From the NCBI RefSeq assembly GCF_007993815.1, contig NZ_VJWE01000019.1:1-64000 (forward strand): a stretch of DNA of 64,000 nt, in the 5' to 3' direction. The notes under the pieces were generated by a model. It was given only the letters and a program-made list of their open reading frames with translations. It did no database searches and was not told where the DNA came from. Each line of letters opens with the position of its first letter. The first letter of the stretch is position 1. The position numbers were made by a program, and so were the translations under genes. Below, in pieces: positions 28,455 to 36,291 of the stretch. The stretch is from Acidovorax delafieldii. GTDB taxonomy: Bacteria > Pseudomonadota > Gammaproteobacteria > Burkholderiales > Burkholderiaceae_C.

Positions 28455-29075
28455 TCACACGTCGGTACGCACCGGGTGGCCCTGGTTGTCGCTCATTTCC
28501 AGAATCCACCACTGTGCCCCCGTGTTCTTGTCGATGAAGCGCATGTGCGAAGCGATGTTGGCCAGCGTGGGGCTGTCGAGGTGGAGCAGGCGCTGCACGT
28601 AGTCCACCAGGTCGTCAGCCACGTGGGTGAATTCAAAACCGTCGTGGTCGAACTCGAACACCTGGCCGGCGCACTCGCCATCGGTCGCCATCAGGATGTA
28701 GTTGCCCGAATGGGGTGTCTCGCCAATCACTTGGCAGTGCTCGATCCAGTCGGGCAGGATCTCTTCGCGTTCTTCGTCGCTCAGATGTTCCGTCCAGCCC
28801 TCAAACGCCTCTTGCAGCTCGGCCCATTCGGCGGGCGGGGCGATGTAGCGGGCCGCATCGCCGGTGTTGGCGTCGTGGTACAGCAAAACGCCGCCCATCG
28901 TGGCGTAGAACGCTGGCAACTGGCCCACGTCGGGCAGTGGCGCATCCAGCGCTGCAGGCGGCTGGATGTGGTGCTGGAAGTTCACCGTTTTGGTTTCTTG
29001 CGGCTTGTTGATGCGCTCGCAGAGGAAGGTGCCGGTGTGTTCGGCAATGGCGCGGTGCAGGTCGGGCAGGGTCAT
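28455..29075 (-). CDS. SMI1/KNR4 (SUKH-like) family protein
   Basis: A 206-residue acidic cytoplasmic protein. The phrases LPAFYATMGGVLLYHD, SGNYILMATDGECAGQVFEFDHDGFE (cut here into two adjoining parts in the protein) and a following VADDLVDYVQRLL helix resemble the SUKH fold. Many SUKH proteins are immunity proteins of toxin systems, but no toxin gene lies nearby, so a housekeeping or unknown role is as likely. A GNAT gene sits 21 bases upstream on the same strand. Confidence 0.68.
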   Translation of the reverse strand: MTLPDLHRAIAEHTGTFLCERINKPQETKTVNFQHHIQPPAALDAPLPDVGQLPAFYATMGGVLLYHDANTGDAARYIAPPAEWAELQEAFEGWTEHLSDEEREEILPDWIEHCQVIGETPHSGNYILMATDGECAGQVFEFDHDGFEFTHVADDLVDYVQRLLHLDSPTLANIASHMRFIDKNTGAQWWILEMSDNQGHPVRTDV

Positions 29076-29096
29076 CGCAGGTCCTTGGGGCAGCGG

Positions 29097-29564
29097 TCAG
29101 AGTTCTTGGGCGTACACGATGAAGCCATGGTGCTTGGCCAGCTTGTCGTACAGCTGGCGCCCGGCGGTGTTGCTCTCATGGGTTTGCCAGTACACGCGCG
29201 ACGACTTTGCGGCGCGCGCTGCGTCGTACACGGCGTGGATGAGCGCCCGCCCCACACCCCGGCCGCGTGCGACCTCGCGGGTGAAGAGGTCGCTGAGGTA
29301 GCACACGGGTTCGATGCGCGTCATGCTGCGGTGAAACACATAGTGCGTGAGGCCCAGGAGTTCGCCGCTGGCATCGTCCTGCGCCACCAGGCAGAACATG
29401 GGCTCTGCCGCGTCATGAAACCGCTGCCAGGTGGCTTGCGTGATGTGCTCAGGCAGCGCGGTGGCGCCAAAGCGGCCGTAGAACGCGTTGTAGCCGTCCC
29501 AGAGCGGTCGCCAGGCGGCGTAGTCTTCGGGTTGAGCCGGGCGCACGGTGATGGCAGCGGTCAT
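29097..29564 (-). CDS. GNAT family N-acetyltransferase
   Basis: 155 residues with the full acetyltransferase layout: ITVRPAQPEDYAAWRPLWDG, CYLSDLFTREVARGRGVGRA (acetyl-CoA loop RGRGVGRA) and VYWQTHESNTAGRQLYDKL near the end. This C-terminal form is common in members acting on small amines or amino acids; the substrate is unknown. Start ATG 29564. It probably shares a transcript with the SUKH-like gene; a large palindrome (29587-29698) lies upstream. Confidence 0.86.
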   Translation of the reverse strand: MTAAITVRPAQPEDYAAWRPLWDGYNAFYGRFGATALPEHITQATWQRFHDAAEPMFCLVAQDDASGELLGLTHYVFHRSMTRIEPVCYLSDLFTREVARGRGVGRALIHAVYDAARAAKSSRVYWQTHESNTAGRQLYDKLAKHHGFIVYAQEL

Positions 29565-29586
29565 GGGTCAGCTTTCTGTGGGTGTA

Positions 29587-29698
29587 GAGCGGCTCACAAA
29601 ACTCTTCTGGCGTCGTTGCTGTGACTTGTCGTACTGCTCGTACTGCCTGCGACACAGCGCCTAGCCAGAACCGCTTCGCGGAGTGTTTTTAGCCGCTC
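29587..29698. repeat. Large ~112-bp palindromic repeat
   Basis: Outer arms GAGCGGCT (29587-29594) and AGCCGCTC (29691-29698) pair perfectly; next come AAACTC/GAGTGTTT and CTGGC/GCCAG, and the centre GCTGTGACTTGTCGTAC / GTACTGCCTGCGACACAGC also pairs in part. It fills the gap between the GNAT gene and the GlcD-type gene. It looks like a mobile-derived or REP-like element, different from the 60-bp family and from the one at 18691. Confidence 0.7.
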
Positions 29699-31114
29699 TT
29701 ACTGCAGCACGCGCTTCGGGTTCATGATGCCCTGCGGGTCCAGCGCCTGCTTGATGGCGCGCATCATGGAGAGCGCCACGGGCGACTGGTACTTGGCCAG
29801 CTTGTCGGCCTTGAGTTCGCCGATGCCGTGCTCGGCCGAGAACGAGCCGCCAAACTCGGCCACGGCCTCGTACACCAGGTGGTTCACATGGTCCTCGTAT
29901 TCGCGCAGGAAGGCCTTGGGGTCGCCTTCTGCCGGCGCCTGCACGTTGTAGTGCAGGTTGCCATCGCCCAGGTGGCCGAAGTTGACCAGGCGCACGCCCG
30001 GGATCTCGCGCTGCAGAACCGCATCGGTGTGCGCCACGAAGGCGGGGATGCGCGAGATCTGCACCGAGATGTCGTGCTTGATGTTCAGGCCCTCTTCGGC
30101 CTGGGCGAGGGGAATGCTCTCGCGGATGTGCCACAGCTGGTGCGCCTGGGTGAGGTTCTCGGCCACCACGGCGTCGGTCACGCAGCCCATTTCAAACGCG
30201 GTTTCCAGCAGCGCTTCAAAACGCGCGCGCGCGTGCTCTTCGGATTCGCTGTCGGAGTTTTCGAGCAGCACGCACCACGGTGCGTTGTCGTCGCCGAGGA
30301 AGGGTACGCGCAGCTGCGGCATGTGTTTGCCCACCAGGCTCAGCGCAAACTGGCCCATCACCTCAAAGCCCGTGAGGCCCGCGCCCAGCTGCTTGTGTGC
30401 CAGACCCAGCAGCGCCACGGCGTGCTCCATGGATGGCACGGCGGCCCAGGCGGTGAGGCGTGCGGCGGGCTGGGGGTAGAGCTTCATCGTCGCGGCGGTG
30501 ATGATGCCCAGCGTGCCTTCGCTGCCGATGAACAGGTCGCGCAGGTCGTAGCCGGTGTTGTCCTTGCGCAGGCCCTTGAGGCCATCCCACACCTCGCCCT
30601 GCGGCGTGACGACTTCCAGGCCCAGGCACAGGTCGCGCGCATTGCCGTAGCGCACCACCTGCGTGCCGCCCGCGTTGGTGCCCAGGTTGCCGCCGATGGT
30701 GCAACTGCCCTCGGCCGCGAGGCTCAGGGGGAAGAGCACGCCCGCGTTCTGCGCCACGTCCTGCAGGTTCTGCAGGATGCAGCCCGCTTCCACGGTCATG
30801 GTCAGGTTGTCGGTGTCCACGCTGCGCACCGCGTTCATGCGCGTGAGGCTCAGCACGATCTGCGTGCCGCTGTCGTCGGGCGTTGAGCCCACAGCCAAGC
30901 CGGTGTTGCCGCCCTGGGGCACGATGGCCGTGCCCGCTGCCGCGCAGGCCTTGACCACGGCGGCCACCTCTTGCGTGTTGGCAGGGCGCACCACGGCCAG
31001 GGCCTTGCCGCGCACGCGGCGGCGCCAGTCCTGTTCCCAGGCGGTGAGATCGCCTTCGTTGAGCACATGGGCGGGGCCGACGATGGTGCGCAGGGTGTCG
31101 AGCAAGGTGGTCAT
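29699..31114 (-). CDS. FAD-binding 2-hydroxyacid dehydrogenase (GlcD / D-LDH type)
   Basis: 471 residues of the VAO-type flavoprotein family that oxidises D-lactate, glycolate or D-2-hydroxyglutarate. The FAD-binding domain shows VPQGGNTGLAVGS and EGSCTIGGNLGTNAGGTQVV; the C-terminal cap shows NFGHLGDGNLHYNV and AEHGIGELKADKLAKY with metal-ligand histidines. No partner glcE or glcF gene is adjacent, so a single-subunit D-2-hydroxyacid dehydrogenase is most likely. The stop touches the large palindrome edge, so its transcript would end within it. Start ATG 31114. Confidence 0.9.
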   Translation of the reverse strand: MTTLLDTLRTIVGPAHVLNEGDLTAWEQDWRRRVRGKALAVVRPANTQEVAAVVKACAAAGTAIVPQGGNTGLAVGSTPDDSGTQIVLSLTRMNAVRSVDTDNLTMTVEAGCILQNLQDVAQNAGVLFPLSLAAEGSCTIGGNLGTNAGGTQVVRYGNARDLCLGLEVVTPQGEVWDGLKGLRKDNTGYDLRDLFIGSEGTLGIITAATMKLYPQPAARLTAWAAVPSMEHAVALLGLAHKQLGAGLTGFEVMGQFALSLVGKHMPQLRVPFLGDDNAPWCVLLENSDSESEEHARARFEALLETAFEMGCVTDAVVAENLTQAHQLWHIRESIPLAQAEEGLNIKHDISVQISRIPAFVAHTDAVLQREIPGVRLVNFGHLGDGNLHYNVQAPAEGDPKAFLREYEDHVNHLVYEAVAEFGGSFSAEHGIGELKADKLAKYQSPVALSMMRAIKQALDPQGIMNPKRVLQ

Positions 31115-31171
31115 GGGTGAAGCGACGTGTTCAGTGGGTTGATCGGGTAGCGGAGGGCTGCGACATAGGCA

Positions 31172-31603
31172 TCAGGGGGCGGGTGGCGCTGCGCTGGCTT
31201 CCGCCGCAGCGGCGGCTGCCTTGGCGTTGCGCTGGCGCACGCGCACATGCAGCGTGCAGGCGGTGAACAGCACGAGGCACAAGGCCACTTCGCCCCAGGC
31301 CAGCCATTGCGATGGGGGCTTGTCGCCCCAGCCGCGCACCACGCCTTCGGTGAAATACAGCCAGATGACCAGGCTGACCCAGCGGTAGGTGTACATGCGG
31401 TTCTTCAGGATGCCCGCCAGCGGGATGCACAGCGGCAGTGCCTTGATGGCCAACCATGAGCCGCCAGGCCTGACTGGGGCCAGCACCAGCTCCCAGGCCA
31501 GGCACAGAACAATCAGGGCGAGCAGGCTGCCAGCGGCAAGCCAGCGGGTGGCGGCGACACCGCTGTCGGACGGTGGGAGAGAGTTGGCGGGGGAGGCAGT
31601 CAT
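31172..31603 (-). CDS. DUF2069 membrane protein
   Basis: 143 residues with four predicted membrane segments (about 18-38, 50-65, 72-88 and 98-116) and an Ala-rich tail. Phrases LPLCIPLAGILKNRMYTYRW and YFTEGVVRGW match DUF2069, a family of unknown function found in beta- and gammaproteobacteria. Divergent from the YihY gene, whose start is 22 bases away. Confidence 0.85.
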   Translation of the reverse strand: MTASPANSLPPSDSGVAATRWLAAGSLLALIVLCLAWELVLAPVRPGGSWLAIKALPLCIPLAGILKNRMYTYRWVSLVIWLYFTEGVVRGWGDKPPSQWLAWGEVALCLVLFTACTLHVRVRQRNAKAAAAAAEASAAPPAP

Positions 31604-31624
31604 TGGGGTGGCATCATATCGGCC

Positions 31625-32875
31625 ATGCCTCTTTCCCTACAGACAGTCGGCTCGCGCACCGAGGCGCTGATCAATGAGCTGTCGCACTTCCCCTGGAAGA
31701 CCACGGCCCAGACGCTGCGTGAGCGCTTCCGCGAGGACCACCTGGGCCTCACGGCCAGCAGCCTGACCTTCACCACCATCCTGGCGCTGGTGCCGTTTTT
31801 TACGGTGGCGCTGGCGGTGTTCACCGCATTTCCCATCTTCGGCAAGCTGCAGGACGCGCTGCAGGGCTGGCTGGTCAGCAGCCTGGTGCCTGACAGCATC
31901 TCGCGGCAGGTGCTGGGCTACCTCACGCAGTTTGCGGCCAAGGCCAGCAGCCTGGGGGTGGCGGGGTTCAGCATCCTGCTGGCCACGGCGCTGGCGCTGA
32001 TCCTGACCATCGACCGCACGCTCAACGACATCTGGCGCGTGCAGCGTCTGCGCCCGCTGGGGCAGCGGGTGCTGATCTACTGGGCGGCCATCACGCTCGG
32101 CCCGTTGCTGATGGGCGCGAGCCTGGCGCTCACGTCGTATGTGATGTCGGCCTCCGGCGGGCTGGTCAAGCGCCTGCCGGACGGCGTGCAGTTGCTGTTC
32201 GATTCGATCCAGTTTGTGGTGCTGGCGGGCGGCATGGCGTCGCTGTACCACTATGTGCCCAACACGCCAGTGAAATGGCGGCACGCCTGGACGGGCGGCT
32301 TTTTTGTCGCGGTGTGCATCGAGCTGGCCAAGAAGGTGCTGGCGGTGTACCTGGGCAAGGTGCCCACCTACTCGGTGGTGTACGGCGCGTTTGCCACGCT
32401 GCCCATCTTGCTGGTCTGGATCTATGTGGCCTGGGTCATCGTGCTGCTGGGGGCGGTGGTGACCGCGTACCTGCCCAGCCTGCTGGCGGGGGTGGCACGG
32501 CGCGGCACGGTGGCGGGCTGGACGTTTCAGCTGGCGGTGGAGGTGCTGCAGGCGCTGCACCGTGCGCGCCAGCAGCCCGTCAAGGGCCTGCGCCCCAGCC
32601 AGCTGGCCCAGTTGCTGCGGGTCGATGGATTGCAGCTGGAGCCGGTGCTGGAAGCCCTGACCGCGCTGGACTGGGTCGGACAGGTGGCCGATGCTGCGGT
32701 GAGTGCGGCCGACGTGCCCGAGTCCCGCTATGTGCTGCTGGCCGACCCGGAAAGCACCTTGCTTGCGCCCCTGGTGCAGCGCTTGCTGCTGCAGCGCGTG
32801 GACAGCCTGGGGCCGCTGTGGGTCAACGCCAGGCTCGAAAGCTTGTACATGGCGGATGTGCTGCAGGCGCGTTGA
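31625..32875 (+). CDS. YihY/virulence factor BrkB family membrane protein
   Basis: A 416-residue inner-membrane protein with about six helices in the first 290 residues, including LTASSLTFTTILALVPFFTV near the start and the conserved YHYVPNTPVKWRHAWTGGFF segment of the YihY family. The C-terminal 125 residues look like a winged-helix domain (ALHRARQQPVKGLRPSQLAQ), as in longer YihY proteins. Formerly mis-annotated as RNase BN; the real function is unclear. ATG 31625 is the only good start. Confidence 0.9.
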   Translation: MPLSLQTVGSRTEALINELSHFPWKTTAQTLRERFREDHLGLTASSLTFTTILALVPFFTVALAVFTAFPIFGKLQDALQGWLVSSLVPDSISRQVLGYLTQFAAKASSLGVAGFSILLATALALILTIDRTLNDIWRVQRLRPLGQRVLIYWAAITLGPLLMGASLALTSYVMSASGGLVKRLPDGVQLLFDSIQFVVLAGGMASLYHYVPNTPVKWRHAWTGGFFVAVCIELAKKVLAVYLGKVPTYSVVYGAFATLPILLVWIYVAWVIVLLGAVVTAYLPSLLAGVARRGTVAGWTFQLAVEVLQALHRARQQPVKGLRPSQLAQLLRVDGLQLEPVLEALTALDWVGQVADAAVSAADVPESRYVLLADPESTLLAPLVQRLLLQRVDSLGPLWVNARLESLYMADVLQAR

Positions 32876-32906
32876 CCGGGGTGGATGACTGCCTTCAAGT
32901 GGCGGC

Positions 32907-32966
32907 TCATTGCTATACAAATAATAGCTAACGAGGCATGTTGCACTAGCGCTTCCAGCCTCTGGG
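32907..32966 (-). repeat. Dispersed ~60-bp palindromic repeat, copy 5
   Basis: On the minus strand: AGAGGCTGGAAGCGCTAGTG, CATGCC, GTTAGCTATTATTTGTATAGC. It sits between the convergent YihY and DUF962 genes. Confidence 0.8.
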
Positions 32967-32979
32967 GCTCCAAGTCATC

Positions 32980-33327
32980 TCACAGGGGCACTTTACCCGT
33001 CCAGATGTCCTTGTACATGACCCAGTCGCCCATGAAGCTGTACAGCGGGCGTTTGAAGCTGGCGGGCTTGTTCTTTTCAAAGCCGAAGTGCCCTAGCCAG
33101 GCAAAGCCGTAGCCGCAGAGCAGGCCGTACAGGAGGTACTGGGGCTTGCCCGTGGCCACCAGCATGGCCAGGCAGACCAGCGTGAGCGTGGAGCCCACAA
33201 AATGCAGGCGGCGGCACGTGCGGTTGCTGTGTTCGCTCAGGTAGAACGGGTAGAAGTCCGCGAAGCGCTTGAAGGCCCGAGGGTCCGTGCTGGGCGCTGG
33301 TTGCGGGGTGGCAGTCTGGGTGGTCAT
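32980..33327 (-). CDS. DUF962 / Mpo1-like membrane protein
   Basis: 115 residues. Family start FADFYPFYLSEHSNRTCRRLH with conserved histidines, two hydrophobic segments (about 43-62 and 66-82) and the conserved FGFEKNKPASFKRPLYSF phrase. The yeast member Mpo1 is a dioxygenase of fatty acid alpha-oxidation; activity here is unknown. The frame extends upstream to 33492, but ATG 33327 starts the family region. Confidence 0.85.
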   Translation of the reverse strand: MTTQTATPQPAPSTDPRAFKRFADFYPFYLSEHSNRTCRRLHFVGSTLTLVCLAMLVATGKPQYLLYGLLCGYGFAWLGHFGFEKNKPASFKRPLYSFMGDWVMYKDIWTGKVPL

Positions 33328-33435
33328 GGCGTTGTCTCCGGGCGGCGTTGGGGCTCTGCCCGCGTTATACGCCGTGACCCCGGCGCGCACCAGCGGGGCA
33401 GTGCGGGTGTGGTGTCGCCAACGGGTCTGCCGCTT

Positions 33436-33456
33436 TGAACAGGTTCTGAAAGCCCC
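33436..33456. repeat. 21-bp sequence shared with 62679-62699
   Basis: TGAACAGGTTCTGAAAGCCC plus one more C is identical at 33436 and 62679. Here it runs into a GC-rich hairpin downstream of the alpha/beta hydrolase gene; at the other place it lies just before the cdsA start. Confidence 0.6.
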
Positions 33457-33479
33457 GGCGGGCCTGCCAGCGCGCCGGG
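33452..33479 (-). terminator. Probable terminator after the alpha/beta hydrolase gene
   Basis: GC-rich stem CCCCGGCG / CGCCGGGG about 10 bases past the minus-strand stop, followed on that strand by CTTTC. The T run is weak, so termination may be partial. Confidence 0.5.
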
Positions 33480-33488
33480 GTTTGGGAG

Positions 33489-34307
33489 TCACCGGGCAAG
33501 GAAGTCCCGGATGGCGGCCAGTGTTTCTTCCGGCGCCTCGGTCATCTGGTTGTGGCCCACGGGCAGGTGGGTGATCTGCACCTGCTTGCCCGCCGCCTGG
33601 GCGGCCTTGACAAGTCCCTGTGCGGCCTTGGGCGCCGTCATCTGGTCCTGGCTGCCCAGCGCAAACAGCACGGGGCAGGTCAGTTGCGCCATGGCCGCTT
33701 CGCCACCGGCATAGCTGTCACAGGCCACAAATCCCCGGTGGAACACATTGACTGCTGTGTTGCTGCGCAGCACCTTGCGCCCCAGCGCCATGCCTGCACC
33801 AAACACCCAGGTGCCTGGGCCCAGGGCCGATGGGGGCGCAGACAAGGTGCTGCGCGAGAACACGTTGACCATGCGCATCGCCTTCTCCGGGTCGGTCTGC
33901 GAGGCCTCGATGAGTGCGGGCGACACCTTCATCGGGAAGGCGGTGCCCACCAGCACCAGGTGGCTGATGCGGTCCTTCAGGCGCGCAGCGGCTTCCATGG
34001 CGATGAGGGAACCCCAGCTGTGGCCTACCAGCGCCGCGCGCTGCACGCCCGCGGCATCGAGCAGCGCGCCGATGAAGTCCGCGCCTTGCTCCACCGTGGC
34101 GGGGGCATCGCCGCCACTGCGGCAGTGGCCGGGCAGGTCGATGGCCAGAATGTTCCAGCCGTGGTTGGCCATGTAGCGGCTTTGCAGGGCCCACACGCTG
34201 TGGTCGTTGAGCACGCCATGGATGAACACCACGGTCGGTTTGGCGGCATCAAATGCCTTGCCGCCGGTGTAGCAGTAGATGGCGGCGCCGTTGACTTGGA
34301 TGTGCAT
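33489..34307 (-). CDS. Alpha/beta hydrolase
   Basis: 272 residues with the full catalytic set: FIHGVLNDHSVW (oxyanion region), nucleophile elbow GHSWGS with Ser-97, an acidic residue in the FALGSQDQMT segment and His in LPVGHNQMTEAPEE. The substrate is unknown; members act on esters, lactones or other small acyl compounds. Two bases separate it from the upstream sulfhydrylase gene on the same strand, so the two are cotranscribed. Confidence 0.87.
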   Translation of the reverse strand: MHIQVNGAAIYCYTGGKAFDAAKPTVVFIHGVLNDHSVWALQSRYMANHGWNILAIDLPGHCRSGGDAPATVEQGADFIGALLDAAGVQRAALVGHSWGSLIAMEAAARLKDRISHLVLVGTAFPMKVSPALIEASQTDPEKAMRMVNVFSRSTLSAPPSALGPGTWVFGAGMALGRKVLRSNTAVNVFHRGFVACDSYAGGEAAMAQLTCPVLFALGSQDQMTAPKAAQGLVKAAQAAGKQVQITHLPVGHNQMTEAPEETLAAIRDFLAR

Positions 34308-34309
34308 GG

Positions 34310-35620
34310 TCAGGCCCCCGCCTTTTCTGCGGCTTTGAGCGCGCGTTTCAGGTCGTCAATGAGGTCGTCGGCATCTTCGAGGCCTATGGACAGGCGGATC
34401 GTGCCCTGGCTGATGCCCGCGCCCGCCAGCGCTTCGTCGGTCATGCGGAAATGCGTGGTGCTGGCCGGGTGGATCACCAGGCTGCGGCAGTCGCCCACGT
34501 TGGCCAAGTGGCTGAAGACCTTGAGGGTTTCGATGAATTTCTTGCCCTGCTCGCGGTTGCCCTTGAGGTCAAAGCTGAACACCGAGCCCGCACCGCGTGG
34601 CAGCAGCTTTTGCGCCAAGGCATGGCTGGGGTGAGACTCCAGCAACGGGTGGCCCACGCGCGACACAAACGGCTGCGCGGCCAAAAATTCGACCACCTTC
34701 TCGGTGTTGCGCATGTGCTGTGCCATGCGCAGCGGCAGGGTCTCGATGCCTTGCAGGATGAGCCAGGCGGTGTGCGGGCTCATGCAGGCGCCAAAGTCGC
34801 GCAGGCCCTCGCGCCGCGCGCGCAGCAGAAAGGCGCCCACGGTGCTCTCTTCGGTGAACACCATGTTGTGAAAGCCGTCGTACGGCTGCGCCAGCTCGGC
34901 AAATTTGCCGGCCGATTTGGGACCGTCCCAGTCAAAGCTCCCTCCGTCCACCACGATGCCCCCCACCACCGTGCCGTGGCCCGAGAGGAATTTGGTGGCC
35001 GAGTGGTAGACCAGATCCGCTCCATGTTCAAAAGGCTTGATGAGCCAGGGCGAGGTGAGGGTGGAGTCCACCAGCAGCGGCACGCCGGCCTCGTGCGCGA
35101 TGGAGGATACGGTGGGGATGTCCAGCACATCCAGGCCGGGGTTGCCCACGGTCTCGCCAAAGAACAGCTTGGTGTTGGGGCGCACCGCAGCGCGCCAGCC
35201 GTCGATGTCGCCGGGTTTGACGAAAGTGGTCTCGATGCCGAAACGCGACAGCGTGTAGTGCAGCAGGTTCTGCGATCCGCCATACAGCGCCGTGCTGGCC
35301 ACGATGTGGCTGCCCGCGCCCATCAGCGTGGCAATCGCCAGGTGCAATGCAGCCTGGCCGCTGGCGGTGGCGATCGCGCCCACGCCGCCTTCCAAGGCGG
35401 CCACGCGCTGCTCCAGTACCGCATTGGTGGGGTTGCTGATGCGGCTGTACACATGGCCGCCGCGCTCCAGGTTGAAGAGGGACGCTGCGTGGTCGCTCGA
35501 CTCGAAGACGAACGAGGTGGTCAGGTGGATGGGCACGGCGCGCGCGCCGGTGGTGGGGTCGGGGCTGGCGCCTGCGTGCAGCGCCAGCGTGTCAAAGCCG
35601 GGGTCGGAGTAACCGGGCAT
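34310..35620 (-). CDS. metY: O-acetylhomoserine aminocarboxypropyltransferase (sulfhydrylase)
   Basis: PLP enzyme that makes homocysteine (or methionine) from O-acetylhomoserine and sulfide. 436 residues. Signature region FDTLALHAGASPDPTTGARA, VYSRISNPTNAVLEQRVAAL and the PLP-lysine motif HSATKFLSGHG; the long form, with an insert after that lysine, is MetY rather than MetB/MetC/MetZ. ATG 35620 has GGGAGA at a good distance; ATG 35635 and 35656 are other in-frame starts. No SAM-type riboswitch was recognised in the short divergent gap to the CBS gene. Confidence 0.92.
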   Translation of the reverse strand: MPGYSDPGFDTLALHAGASPDPTTGARAVPIHLTTSFVFESSDHAASLFNLERGGHVYSRISNPTNAVLEQRVAALEGGVGAIATASGQAALHLAIATLMGAGSHIVASTALYGGSQNLLHYTLSRFGIETTFVKPGDIDGWRAAVRPNTKLFFGETVGNPGLDVLDIPTVSSIAHEAGVPLLVDSTLTSPWLIKPFEHGADLVYHSATKFLSGHGTVVGGIVVDGGSFDWDGPKSAGKFAELAQPYDGFHNMVFTEESTVGAFLLRARREGLRDFGACMSPHTAWLILQGIETLPLRMAQHMRNTEKVVEFLAAQPFVSRVGHPLLESHPSHALAQKLLPRGAGSVFSFDLKGNREQGKKFIETLKVFSHLANVGDCRSLVIHPASTTHFRMTDEALAGAGISQGTIRLSIGLEDADDLIDDLKRALKAAEKAGA

Positions 35621-35778
35621 CTGTGTGTCTCCCATGTTGTCAATGCAGGCGGGCATTGTGGGCTATATTTGCTGACAAACAGCCTGCAGCACCTGGGCAA
35701 CCCCAGCGGATGTGCTGGTGTGTGCGGGCCCACACATACTCTTTCCGATTCTTCCCGATCCCCCGGAGACTCCGCACC

Positions 35779-36228
35779 ATGAAAGTCAGCGACATCCTTC
35801 GCGTCAAAGGCAACACCCTCTACACCGCATCGCCGGACGAGCCGCTGGCGGGTGCCGTGAGCCTGATGGCAGAGCGCGACATTGGCTCGCTGGTGGTGAT
35901 GGAGCATGGCGACCTGGTGGGCATGCTCACCTTCCGCGAAGTGATCCAGGCGCTGGTCAAGAACGGCGGCAGCGTGGGCACGATGCTGGTGCGCACGGCC
36001 ATGGACGATGCGCCCCTGACCTGCACCCTCGAAACCGACATGGACGAAGTGCGCCGCATGATGCTGGACCGCCACGCACGCTACATGCCCGTGATGGACC
36101 GCCGCATGCTGATGGGCGTGATCAGCTTCTATGACGTGGCCAAGGCCGTCGTGGACAGCCAGAACTTCGAGAACAAGATGCTCAAGGCCTACATCCGCGA
36201 CTGGCCGGAAGAAGAACCCCGTACCTGA
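35779..36228 (+). CDS. CBS-domain pair protein
   Basis: 149 residues made of two CBS domains (about 7-65 and 75-132), with ISFYDVAKAVV closing the second. CBS pairs bind adenine nucleotides and sense energy state. Stand-alone forms such as this are common in proteobacteria and have no assigned partner. ATG 35779; the frame continues upstream without support. Divergent from metY. Confidence 0.88.
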   Translation: MKVSDILRVKGNTLYTASPDEPLAGAVSLMAERDIGSLVVMEHGDLVGMLTFREVIQALVKNGGSVGTMLVRTAMDDAPLTCTLETDMDEVRRMMLDRHARYMPVMDRRMLMGVISFYDVAKAVVDSQNFENKMLKAYIRDWPEEEPRT

Positions 36229-36291
36229 GGTTGTGGGCGGGGCGCGAGGCCGGCGTCCCGGCGTGACGGCACAGACGTGCCTCTAGCCAAG

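Noticed and set aside
35621..35778. Possible SAM or SAH riboswitch in front of metY
   Set aside because: The divergent gap is short and none of the known conserved elements could be found.
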